64,000 bases of DNA. Origin: Advenella sp. FME57. GTDB taxonomy: Bacteria; Pseudomonadota; Gammaproteobacteria; Burkholderiales; Burkholderiaceae_B. The notes below the pieces were generated by a model that did no database searches, was not told where the DNA came from, and was given only the letters and a program-made list of their open reading frames with translations. A program made the translations under genes and the position numbers. The stretch lies in NCBI RefSeq assembly GCF_014897675.1, contig NZ_JABUXU010000001.1, positions 1 through 64,000 of the forward strand, written 5' to 3'. Numbering within the stretch: the stretch's first letter is position 1; the number at the start of each line of letters is the position of its first letter. This document shows positions 1-8,894 of this stretch, piece by piece.

Positions 1-807
1 GAACAGCAATACTTTTCTGAGGCTACGAACTGTCTATAAAAATCTGGTCGATTCACAGACAATTAAATTTCAGTCAATTGGATCCGCAAAGATTAACAAA
101 ATGTATCAATTGGTTTTGTTTCTTTTGAACTCAAAGCAGACGCTGCGTAGCGAGGAAGCGTCGTGGTTTGCTTAAACGCCGCAGGCGTCGCAATGGGCCG
201 CGTTGGTATCGACCAGGACTATGGGCATATAAGCGGCGAGCGAGCACTCAGCACATTTGGTCGATGTCAAAGAGGTGTTTCCCTGGCGGTTTGCACGCAG
301 GAATGCTGATTTATATGCGCACTTTTGTTATATCGGTGCATTTCCACTTTGACCATATTTTAAATAGCTGATGGTGTCGGTCTGTGCCGGCCCGGCCCGT
401 TCTGCAGGGCAGCGGATTATTCAGTACATGCTGCCGCATAGTTAGAAAAATAGCTCATTCTGGCCGCAAATGGCAGCCTCATCCATGCCCTTGGTCACGT
501 TTGCTTGCGGTACGTACGTGTACTCAGGGCAATGGATATAGCCGAAAAGCAACAGCTATAGCGGCCTGCGCCAGGCGTCGGATTCTAAAACGCAAATATT
601 GGTGAATTAACTTTAAAAATTGATTTCGATTAAGTTTTTTTCGAAGATAAAAATACACAATTCCGACCCGGATGTATTTCTCTGCACGTAATGATCAGAT
701 CGCGATTGGTAATCGATTCGTGGGATCGTTATGTCCACATGATGATCACGGCATAACCGTAGGTCCAAATGAATAGTCAGATTACGATTTGAGTTAAGGA
801 TACTTTT
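1..807. other. Gene-poor leader before the autotransporter gene
   Basis: I see no convincing gene here. Two short open frames (168-371 and 384-605, plus strand) have no ribosome binding site, an arginine/cysteine-rich composition unlike real proteins, and no recognisable domain. The stretch is richer in A and T than most of the window, particularly 600-700. It most likely holds the promoter and any upstream control sites of the autotransporter gene that starts at 808; I could not pick a convincing -35/-10 pair. Confidence 0.5.
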
Positions 808-3800
808 GTGAATAAGATTTTTCGCGTTATATGGAGCGCAGCCACCGGCAACTGGGTAGTAGTCTCGGAAATTAGCAAAGCCGCGATTTCAAAACCAGGA
901 AGTGTTTATGCACCAGAAAAGCAGCTAAACAATGTTCTGGCATCTGTGGCCTCCGGCTCAGGCCGCTTGAAACTGACCGAGCTGGCCATTGCTTTTTGCC
1001 TGGCTGGATTATGGACTGTCGCATCACCTGCCTTGGCCGCAGCGCTCAAGGCAAGTTTCAATCCGGGTACTGAAGTTGCGAGCAGTCGATGCGGTACTGG
1101 CGCCAATGCCACGAATGTGGCTGGGATCGCCGTCGGTTGTGGCGCTCAAGCAGTTAGCGGTATCGTCAGTGTCCTGGATCGAGGAAATCCGTTTGAAAAC
1201 CGCAATGATCTGAGGTTTTCTACGTCAAATGGCGGATTGCTCGAAACACAATCGATCGCGATCGGCGAAGCTTCTTACGCAGGAAAATCGGCGATTGCGT
1301 TGGGTGGTCGATCCAACGCCACAGACGATTTCGCAACGGCAATGGGCGTATGGGCGCGCGCGCAGGGAAAATCTTCAGTGGCAATTGGCCCCAGGACTCT
1401 GGCCACCGGCAATACAAGCCTGGCGCTGGGGCGGGAATCTGTGGCAAACGCAGATTTTGCGCAGGCGATCGGTAATGTTTCGGCAGCCACTGGCACGTCC
1501 TCCCTGGCAATCGGCCATTCCGCTACAGCAACGGGTTCACGGTCTATCGCCATTGGTGGGGCGGATCCTGGTTCGGAAGTTGTGGGAGGGCAACGCGGCG
1601 TTACTTATCAAGCACAATCACTGACAAAGGCGGAGGGCAGTGGCTCGATCGCCCTGGGCGGTGGCGCGCGTGCAACGGCGGATCGTGCCGTGGCGCTCGG
1701 CGAACGCGCTCAGGCAACACGGGCTGATGCGGTGGCTTTAGGCAGTGCTTCGAACACGAATGCGGCTGCGACTGCCATTAATAACGCCACCGTAGGCGGA
1801 CATGCTTATACTGAGTTCGCCGGTGTTGTCAGCAATCCAAACAGGGTATTGTCAGTAGGCGCGGCAGGTGCCGAACGCCAGATTAAAAATGTGGGATCGG
1901 GAGAAATTTCAGCTACCAGTACTGATGCAGTCAATGGCAGCCAGCTCTATGCGATTGCGTCAAGGCAGGGCGGCGGAATGAATTTTTCGGGTGATGCCAA
2001 TACCAATGGGTCGACCGTGGAAAACGACAGAAAGGTCGAAATTCCTTCCAGTGGAAATCTGAATATCACAGGTGGCGTTACCAATCCTGCCAACCTGCTA
2101 AATGACCAGATAGGCGTAGTGGCAGATCCTGCCGGGAAAACATTGAACGTCCGGCTCAGAAAGGACTTGAATCTTGGGAGCGATGGCAGTCTGAATTTTG
2201 GCACCAGCGGTCCGAATTTGAGCAATATCGGTCTTAATATGAATAACAAAAAGATTACCGGGCTCAGTCCAGGAACGGCTGGCACTGACGCGGTCAATGT
2301 ATCACAATTGAATGGCGTTAAAGCCACTGCAGACAATGCGATGACTGAAGTCTCCAAAGGCTGGAACCTGCAAGCCAACGGTGATGCTGCGAGCAAAGTG
2401 GCACCCGGCAATACGGTTCAGTTTATTGATGGTGCAAACATCGATATCACTCGCCAGGGAAACAATGTCACAATTGCGACATCCTCAAATCTAACTGCTG
2501 ACAGTTTGAGGATTAACAACCAGGGTCCCGTCCTCAATGCCACTGGCATTGCCATGGGCGGCAAGAAAATCACTGGCCTGGCTGATGGCACTGCACCCAA
2601 TGACGCAGTGAACTTCTCTCAACTGGACGGAGTCAAGTCCAGGGCCGATAATGCATTGATCCAGGCAGGCAATGCATTGATTCAGGCACACGATGCGTTC
2701 ACTGAAGCTAGCAAGGGCTGGAACCTGCAAGCCAACGGTGACGCGGCAAGCAAAGTGGCGCCTGGTAACACCGTTCAGTTTATTGATGGTGCAAACATCG
2801 ACATTACCCGCCAGGGCAGTAACGTCACAGTTGCCACATCACCGGCTCTGACTGCTGACAGCCTGACCATTAACAACCGTGGTCCAGTCCTCAATGCCAA
2901 TGGCATTGCTATGGGCAGTAAGAAAATCACTGGCCTGGCTGATGGGGCTGCACCCAATGACGCAGTGAACTTCTCTCAACTGGACGGGGTCAAGTCCAGC
3001 GCTGACAATGCATTGACTCAGGCAGGCAATGCGATTGTTGAAGCGAGTAAAGGTTGGAACCTGCAAGCTAATGGCGATACCGCAACGAAAGTCGCCCCTG
3101 GTGATACTGTTCAGTTCATTGACGGCAACAATATTAATGTGACACGTAACGGTAAAGATCTGACGATTGCGACTGCTTCGAACATGACGGCCGATAGTCT
3201 CACCATCAACAATGGCGGTCCAATCATCAATGCCGGTGGCATCAACATGGGTGGCAAGAAAATCACTGGTCTGGCTGATGGCACTGCGCCCACTGATGCT
3301 GTGAGCTTCTCGCAGTTGAATGGCGTTAAGGCCGTTGCTGACAATGCCATGGCTGAGGCATCAAAAGGTTTTAATCTGCAGACTAACGGGGATACGGCAG
3401 CGAAAGTTGCGCCTGGCGATACAGTTCAGTTCATTAATGGTACAAACATCGGTATCACTCGCGCTGGCAACGACATCACCATTGCAACAGCGGCAGATCT
3501 GACAGCTGACAGCCTGACCATTAACAATGGTGGTCCTGTATTTAATGTCGGTGGCATTAACATGGGAGGCAAGAAACTCACTGGCTTGGCTGATGGCACT
3601 GCACCCAATGACGCAGTTAACTTCTCGCAACTTGACGGCGTTAAGGTCGTGGCTGATGATGCATTGACTCAGGCAGGCAGTGCAATTGTTCAAGCGAGTA
3701 AAGGGTGGAACCTGCAAGCTAATGGCGATGTCGCGGCCAAAGTAGCGCCAGGTGACACCGTTCAGTTCATCAATGGTGCCAACATCGATATCACTCGTGC

Positions 3801-4896
3801 AGGTAATGACATCACAATTGCAACGGCTGCAGATCTGACAGCAGATAGCCTGACCATTAACAATGGGGGGCCAGTTCTTAATGCTGGCGGCATTGACATG
3901 GGCGGCAAAAAAATCACCGGCTTGGTTGATGGTACTGGGCCTACTGATGCGGTGAGCTTCTCGCAACTGGATGGCGTTAAAACCGTGGCCGACAACGCCA
4001 TGGCAGAGGCATCAAAAGGTTTTAATCTACAGACTAACGGTGATACCGCAACGAAAGTCGCCCCAGGTGATACTGTTCAATTCATTGACGGCAACAATAT
4101 TAATGTGATTCGTAACGGTAATGATTTGACAATTGCAACATCATCAGATCTGACGGCCGACAGCCTGACCATTAACAATGGTGGTCCAGTCCTTAATGCC
4201 GGTGGCATTGATATGGGTGGCAAAAAAATCACTGGCCTGGCTGATGGCACTGCGCCCACTGATGCTGTAAGTTTCTCGCAACTAGACGGCGTTAAAACCG
4301 TGGTCGACAGTGCGATGGTTGAGGCATCAAAAGGTTTTAATCTTCAAGTTAATGGTGACACGGCAACGAAAGTTTCCCCTGGTGATACTGTTCAGTTCAT
4401 TGATGGTGCAAACATCGATATCAATCGTGCTGGCAACGACATCACCATTACAACGGCAGCCGATTTGACAGCGGATAGCCTGACCATTAACAATGGCGGC
4501 CCTGCACTCAATGCAGACGGCATTGTCATGGGCGGTAAAAAAATTACTGGTCTAGCTGATGGTGCGGCACCCAATGACGCAGTTAACTTCTCTCAACTGG
4601 ACGGGGTTAAGTCCAGGGCTGATGATGCATTGACTCAGGCTGGCAATGCATTAACTGAAGCCAGCAAGGGCTGGAACCTGCAAGCTAATGGCGATACGGC
4701 AACGAAAGTAGCGCCAGGTGACACCGTTCAGTTCATCGATGGTACCAACATCGATATCACTCGCGTAGGTAACGACATCACCATTGCAACGGCTGCAGAT
4801 CTGACGGCCGATAGCCTGGCGATACCGTGCAGTTCATTGATGGCACCAACATCGATATTATCCGAAACGGTAATGAGATCACCATCGCAACGGTAG
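808..4896 (+). CDS. YadA-like trimeric autotransporter adhesin, N-terminal part, truncated by a frameshift
   Basis: Surface adhesin of the type Vc secretion family. GTG start at 808 is preceded by AAGGA at 796-800. Residues 1-24 are a typical extended signal peptide region (MNKIFRVIWSAATGNWVVVS), and a hydrophobic stretch ends near residue 78 (PALA) as the likely signal peptidase site. Residues about 140-330 carry head repeats of the SxAIGxxAxAxGxxS kind (beta-roll head), then a neck (DAVNGSQLYA). From about residue 480 come eight stalk modules, each with a KKITGLADGTAPNDAV-like neck, a short coiled coil and a KGWNLQANGD segment. At 4814-4818 the frame is lost: the last 29 residues are out of frame and end at a TAG at 4894-4896, so this product lacks the membrane anchor. 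The rest of the protein continues in another frame to 6314. As it stands the product should not be anchored or exported properly. Family assignment is very sure; whether the break is biological or an assembly error is open. Confidence 0.93.
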   Translation: MNKIFRVIWSAATGNWVVVSEISKAAISKPGSVYAPEKQLNNVLASVASGSGRLKLTELAIAFCLAGLWTVASPALAAALKASFNPGTEVASSRCGTGANATNVAGIAVGCGAQAVSGIVSVLDRGNPFENRNDLRFSTSNGGLLETQSIAIGEASYAGKSAIALGGRSNATDDFATAMGVWARAQGKSSVAIGPRTLATGNTSLALGRESVANADFAQAIGNVSAATGTSSLAIGHSATATGSRSIAIGGADPGSEVVGGQRGVTYQAQSLTKAEGSGSIALGGGARATADRAVALGERAQATRADAVALGSASNTNAAATAINNATVGGHAYTEFAGVVSNPNRVLSVGAAGAERQIKNVGSGEISATSTDAVNGSQLYAIASRQGGGMNFSGDANTNGSTVENDRKVEIPSSGNLNITGGVTNPANLLNDQIGVVADPAGKTLNVRLRKDLNLGSDGSLNFGTSGPNLSNIGLNMNNKKITGLSPGTAGTDAVNVSQLNGVKATADNAMTEVSKGWNLQANGDAASKVAPGNTVQFIDGANIDITRQGNNVTIATSSNLTADSLRINNQGPVLNATGIAMGGKKITGLADGTAPNDAVNFSQLDGVKSRADNALIQAGNALIQAHDAFTEASKGWNLQANGDAASKVAPGNTVQFIDGANIDITRQGSNVTVATSPALTADSLTINNRGPVLNANGIAMGSKKITGLADGAAPNDAVNFSQLDGVKSSADNALTQAGNAIVEASKGWNLQANGDTATKVAPGDTVQFIDGNNINVTRNGKDLTIATASNMTADSLTINNGGPIINAGGINMGGKKITGLADGTAPTDAVSFSQLNGVKAVADNAMAEASKGFNLQTNGDTAAKVAPGDTVQFINGTNIGITRAGNDITIATAADLTADSLTINNGGPVFNVGGINMGGKKLTGLADGTAPNDAVNFSQLDGVKVVADDALTQAGSAIVQASKGWNLQANGDVAAKVAPGDTVQFINGANIDITRAGNDITIATAADLTADSLTINNGGPVLNAGGIDMGGKKITGLVDGTGPTDAVSFSQLDGVKTVADNAMAEASKGFNLQTNGDTATKVAPGDTVQFIDGNNINVIRNGNDLTIATSSDLTADSLTINNGGPVLNAGGIDMGGKKITGLADGTAPTDAVSFSQLDGVKTVVDSAMVEASKGFNLQVNGDTATKVSPGDTVQFIDGANIDINRAGNDITITTAADLTADSLTINNGGPALNADGIVMGGKKITGLADGAAPNDAVNFSQLDGVKSRADDALTQAGNALTEASKGWNLQANGDTATKVAPGDTVQFIDGTNIDITRVGNDITIATAADLTADSLAIPCSSLMAPTSILSETVMRSPSQR

Positions 4897-4908
4897 CAGA
4901 CCTCACCG
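2497..4908 (+). repeat. Tandem stalk-module repeats, period 315 nt plus multiples of 21 nt
   Basis: The conserved segment encoding ADSLTINN recurs at 2497, 2854, 3190, 3505, 3841, 4156, 4471, 4807 and 4908. The spacings are 357, 336, 315, 336, 315, 315, 336 and 101. The base unit is 315 nt (105 residues); the longer units contain one or two extra seven-residue blocks like LTQAGNA in the coiled-coil part, so length changes by whole heptads. The last interval is far too short and marks a partial module with loss of frame. Neighbouring units are nearly identical in DNA over long runs, which makes recombination and slippage likely. Confidence 0.93.
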
Positions 4909-6314
4909 CAGATAGCCTGACCTTCAACAACGGTGGTCCTGTGTTGAGCAGCACCGGTATTGACCTGAGCGACAAAAAGCTAACTAATGTGGCAGCAGGT
5001 ACGCTGTCAGCAGACAGCAAGGATGGTGTCAATGCCAGCCAGCTGTTTGCGGCTGGTAGTAGCACAGCGGCCGCCTTCGGTGGTGATAGTACCTTCGATC
5101 CTGAAACGGGCGAGGTCAAAGCCGGATTGAAGATCGGCGATAAACTTTTCACGAGCGTCAATAGTGCTCTGGACGCGATCAATAATAATGTTGGCACAGT
5201 CGCCAGACGCGGTTGGGACATTGCAGGCGCCGACGGGATTGTTGCGAATGTGGCTACCGGCGGACAAGTTCGGTTTGTTGCGGGCAATGAGTATACCAAA
5301 GTGGGCGTAACTCAGGATAACGGTGTGTCCACAGTGAGTGTGTCTGCTGCCAGCTCGCCATTACAGTATACGCAGGCCAATCAGGCGAATGGCAAAAACG
5401 ACCCCATCGCCGATCCGTTTATCAAGACCAATTCCGTAACATTGGTTGGGCAGGACACAACTGCGCCAGTGAGCTTGAACAATGTGGCCAGGGCTACGCT
5501 TTCGGCTGACAGCGTGCAGGCAGTCAATGGGCAGCAACTCTATGGCCTTGGCCAAAGTATTGCAAGCACGTTGGGTGGCGAGACACGCTTTAATGCTGAA
5601 ACCGGGCAGCTTGATACGACAATTCGTATTGGTAATAATTCCTACCACAACGTAGCGGATGCGCTCAGTAGCATTGGCGAAGCTGCCGATCGCGGATGGC
5701 AATTGCAACTGAATAACGATACGCCGCAGAATGTGGCAGCGGGTTCTACGGTTGGCTTCAACCAGGGAAGTAATATGCAGCTGACGCGCGATGGTAACCA
5801 GATTACGGTTGCCACAGTGCCGAATGTGACGTTCGAGTCGGTAAAAACCGACCGGGTGGAAGGCGATACGATCTCTGCCAAATCATACCTGGGCGTGATT
5901 GATGGCCCCGCTTTGACCCAGTCTGGCATTGATGCAGCCGGCAAACCGATCACAAATCTGAAGCCAGGTGAGATTGCCGAGGGTAGTACGGATGCGGTCA
6001 CTGGCGGCCAACTGCATAGTCTGGCAGGTGGTACGGCTGCGGCCCTTAATCGTCTGCAAGGCAATCTGGATCGTGTAGCCAAGGATGCCAATGCTGGCAG
6101 TGCAACAGCGGGTGCCATGGCAAATCTGCCACAAGCCTACTTGCCAGGCAAGAGCATGTTTGCCCTGGCAACCGCGAGATACGTTGGCCAGCAAGGCTTT
6201 GCGGCCGGTTTATCCAAGGTATCCGAAAACGGCAATTGGATTATCAAGGGTAGTGTAAGTGGCAATACACGTGGCAAGACGATGGTTGGCGCGGGTATCG
6301 GGTATCAATGGTAA
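4827..6314 (+). pseudogene. C-terminal stalk and YadA anchor of the same trimeric autotransporter, out of frame
   Basis: This frame carries the missing end of the adhesin that starts at 808. Homology to the stalk modules resumes at about 4815 (PGDTVQFIDGTNID), directly after the broken module; the methionine at 4827 lies inside the module and is not a real start, with no ribosome binding site. Downstream come further stalk segments (RGWDIAGADGIVANVATGG, RGWQLQLNNDTPQNVAAGS), neck motifs (DAVTGGQLHSLAGGTAAAL) and a final YadA-anchor domain of about 70 residues ending in the aromatic residue Trp (GAGIGYQW), as outer-membrane anchors do. The anchor would form a trimeric 12-strand barrel. Read with the upstream part, the intact protein would have been roughly 1,830 residues plus the deleted piece. 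It is unlikely to be translated on its own. Confidence 0.85.
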
Positions 6315-6380
6315 ACCAGTAAATCTTGGGACAGTCCCGGTTTCGGCCGGGGCTGCAGATTAACAGATGGATGATGTTGG

Positions 6381-7226
6381 ATGAAGATGAAATATTCCAC
6401 AAGCAAACGTGTAGTTGCAGCAATGGTGATGGTTGCCAGCCTTGTTCTGGGCGGATGTTCCTCGCTGAGTGAAGTCACGGCGGACGGCACAACGGAAAAG
6501 CCCGTGTTTCCAGATCCACGTAAAGTAACTTTCGACAATGATCAGGGTACATTCCCGAATCGTGACTCACTCAAGCTGGTCAAGTCAGGAATGACCAAAG
6601 ACCAGCTGTACCACCTGTTGGGACGCCCACATTTCCAGGAAGGATTCTTCGGCGTACGAGAGTGGGATTATCTGTTTCATTTCCGCACCCCCGGAAATGG
6701 CAGGAACAGGGTCACTACCTGCCAGTTCAAGGTGATTTTCGATAAAGATTATCATGCACAAAGTTTCTTTATGCGTCCTGTTGGCGATCCGAACGATATG
6801 TGCACGCTCAACTCTGATAAACAGATGCAGCAGTTTGATCTTTCTGCCGATGGCGTGTTTGCTTTCAATAAAGCAGACCTGACGAACCTGACTGCCTCCG
6901 GCAAGAGCAGGTTGCAGGAGATAGCAGGCGAAATTGGACAATTGGGCGCTATAGAGTCTATTCTGATAACAGGCTATACCGACCCTCTCGGTTCAGCAGC
7001 CCACAACAGCATGCTGTCTGAGCAGCGGGCTATGACAGTCAGGCAATATCTGGAGACACTGGGCATTCCTGCCGGCGTGATGATTGCTCGAGGCGCCGGT
7101 GAAACCACGATGTTTGCACAATGCGACAAGCGTATGGCTAAGGTGACGTTGATTACTTGCCTGGCGCCAAACCGTAGGGTAACGCTCAAGGTTACAAGCG
7201 CTGCGAATCCACTCGCTGCCAAATAG
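6381..7226 (+). CDS. Lipoprotein with BamE-like and OmpA domains, probable TpgA-like autotransporter partner
   Basis: 281 residues. A lipoprotein signal ends in LVLGGC with Cys26 as the lipidated residue. Residues about 50-130 resemble the SmpA/OmlA (BamE) fold (VKSGMTKDQLYHLLGRPHF), and residues about 155-275 form an OmpA-type peptidoglycan-binding domain (TGYTD with Asp201, SEQRAMTVRQYL with Arg216, the two residues that hold diaminopimelate). The gene lies 66 nt downstream of the trimeric autotransporter on the same strand, probably the same transcript. In Acinetobacter the protein TpgA has this same domain order, is encoded next to the adhesin AtaA, and links it to peptidoglycan; I infer the same role here. 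Because the adhesin gene is broken, this partner may now be without a client unless another autotransporter exists elsewhere in the genome. Confidence 0.85.
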   Translation: MKMKYSTSKRVVAAMVMVASLVLGGCSSLSEVTADGTTEKPVFPDPRKVTFDNDQGTFPNRDSLKLVKSGMTKDQLYHLLGRPHFQEGFFGVREWDYLFHFRTPGNGRNRVTTCQFKVIFDKDYHAQSFFMRPVGDPNDMCTLNSDKQMQQFDLSADGVFAFNKADLTNLTASGKSRLQEIAGEIGQLGAIESILITGYTDPLGSAAHNSMLSEQRAMTVRQYLETLGIPAGVMIARGAGETTMFAQCDKRMAKVTLITCLAPNRRVTLKVTSAANPLAAK

Positions 7227-7701
7227 CGATCTGTGCGAGCAAACAGGCCACAAGGCGCTTACACAGCGTGACTACCGGCAATCGTTACGCAAGGCACTTT
7301 GTTGGTAGACAACCGGGGTAACACCAGCGATCGTGTACTTGGATATTGAACGTGGCAGGCTGGACGTGTAGGATAGGCCAGTTAAGAACAAAAAGGCTCA
7401 ATTGCAAGGTTATTGCAATTGAGCCTTTTTGTTTCAATCAATGTATTGCTGCAAGTGTCTTGCTGTTTAGCCCACAACTGCCCGGTGAACGATGTGTTCA
7501 CCTTTATCCTTTGTTTTCTGGGGCTAGTTAAATATCGGCTGGTGATTTCGCGCAGCACATCCTGGCCGATGGTGACAAATTGGCTTTGATTGAATCCGGA
7601 TTGAAATATTCGAACGCCCCTGTCGAAAATTTGAACTGGATCGGACGTGAGTGGCTACGCTAGACTGAATCCACGTTTGATTTTGTGGATTGAGAACTTT
7701 T
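7227..7701. other. Intergenic region with terminator and inverted repeats
   Basis: No gene is supported here. The region holds a strong hairpin terminator (7390-7430) and, nearer the CoA-transferase gene, two inverted repeats built on AATCC/GGATT: the perfect palindrome AATCCGGATT at 7594-7603, and AATCCAC at 7668-7674 facing GTGGATT at 7685-7691. The latter two could be regulator sites for the downstream operon. Confidence 0.5.
7390..7430 (+). terminator. Strong bidirectional-looking hairpin terminator
   Basis: A perfect 18-bp stem (AAAAAGGCTCAATTGCAA, 7390-7407) faces its complement at 7413-7430 across a 5-nt loop. The stem has A-rich and U-rich flanks, so it could stop transcription from either side. 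It lies about 165 nt after the lipoprotein gene. Confidence 0.85.
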
Positions 7702-8862
7702 ATGCTGGCTGGCGCGTTAACGGGTATTCGGGTTGTCGACTTGTCCCGGATATTGGCAGGACCCTGGTGTACTCAGAATCTGGCCGATTTGGGGGCAGAG
7801 GTCATTAAAGTGGAGCGGCCCGAGTCGGGTGATGATACCCGTCAGTGGGGGCCACCGTACCTTGAAGCCGAATCCGGTGAGTCGATGTCAGCCTATTTTA
7901 TGTGCTGCAACCGGAATAAAAAATCAATATGCCTGGATTTCAAAAATGCGCCTGACCGGGAAAAGCTCCTGGAGCTTATTCGTGGCGCCGATGTCCTGGT
8001 TGAGAACTATCGGGTTGGTACCCTAAAGCAATACGGCCTGGACTACGAGAGTATCAGGCACATCAATCCGCGCCTGGTGTATGCATCAATCACTGGTTAT
8101 GGCCAGACGGGCCCGAAATCGGCCAGGCCGGGCTACGACTATATATTTCAGGGTCTGGGCGGACTGATGAGTTATACCGGGCATGCTGATGGCGAGCCAG
8201 GTGCAGGTCCGCTACGCACCGGCGTTGCTGTCGTCGATATTACAACTGGCATGTATGCCACCTCCGCCATATTGGCGGCGCTGTTTCAACGCCATGGTAC
8301 CGGGCAGGGCACGTGGCTGGACCTGGCCTTGTTCGATGTGGCAGTGGCCATGAATGCGAATCAGGCTGCCAATTATCTGATCTCTGGAGAAAACCCCGCT
8401 CGTAGCGGTAACGCGCATCCGAATTTGGCGCCCTATGAGGTCTTCAGGGCAAGCGATGGCTATCTGATTCTTGCCGTTGGCAATGATACCCAGTTTGCGC
8501 GCTTCTGCGCATTCTGCGACCGAAGCGAGCTGGCAGAGGATCAGCGGTTTTCGACCAATAGCGAACGCATCCGAAATTTGCCTTCGCTCAGAGCTGTACT
8601 GGCAGACATTCTGATTGTCGAACCCAGAAGTTACTGGACTGCGGCACTGGATAATCTTGGCATTTCCTGGGGAGCCGTCAATACGCTTGAAGACGTTTTC
8701 GCGGATGAGCAGGTCCGCCATCGCCAAATGCAGCAGAGCGTTGTTCACCCCCAGCTGGGGCGGATTCCATTGATCAGGAATCCTATGCTTGCACCCGGGT
8801 CAACATCGTGTTCCGTCCCACCGCCTTTGTTGGGCGAGCACACCAAAGCAGTATTTGACTAA
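7702..8862 (+). CDS. CaiB/BaiF family (class III) CoA-transferase
   Basis: 386 residues, a normal length for this family, which moves CoA between carboxylic acids through an aspartyl-CoA intermediate. The N-terminus has the classic LTGIRVVDLSRILAGPW and LGAEVIKVERPESGD motifs; the PGYDYIFQGLGGLMSYTG and VVDITTGMYA segments follow, the latter with Asp179 at the expected catalytic position. I chose ATG 7702 with GATTGAG about 8 nt upstream; a TTG at 7690 in the same frame has no such site. The next genes encode a Bug binding protein and an enoyl-CoA hydratase, so the enzyme probably activates an acid brought in from outside. The substrate cannot be read from sequence. Confidence 0.92.
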   Translation: MLAGALTGIRVVDLSRILAGPWCTQNLADLGAEVIKVERPESGDDTRQWGPPYLEAESGESMSAYFMCCNRNKKSICLDFKNAPDREKLLELIRGADVLVENYRVGTLKQYGLDYESIRHINPRLVYASITGYGQTGPKSARPGYDYIFQGLGGLMSYTGHADGEPGAGPLRTGVAVVDITTGMYATSAILAALFQRHGTGQGTWLDLALFDVAVAMNANQAANYLISGENPARSGNAHPNLAPYEVFRASDGYLILAVGNDTQFARFCAFCDRSELAEDQRFSTNSERIRNLPSLRAVLADILIVEPRSYWTAALDNLGISWGAVNTLEDVFADEQVRHRQMQQSVVHPQLGRIPLIRNPMLAPGSTSCSVPPPLLGEHTKAVFD

Positions 8863-8894
8863 ACCGAAACAGATAACAGTTAAGGAGACATACA

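Noticed and set aside
168-605. Two small open frames in the leader region
   Set aside because: Arg/Cys-rich composition, no ribosome binding site and no family resemblance.
4800-4830. Programmed ribosomal frameshift as explanation of the autotransporter break
   Set aside because: No slippery heptamer or downstream pseudoknot is evident, and the short last interval shows a deletion instead.
2497-4908. Regular repeats considered as a CRISPR array or satellite
   Set aside because: The repeats are 315 nt or longer, coding, and translate to autotransporter stalk modules; there are no short direct repeats with unique spacers.
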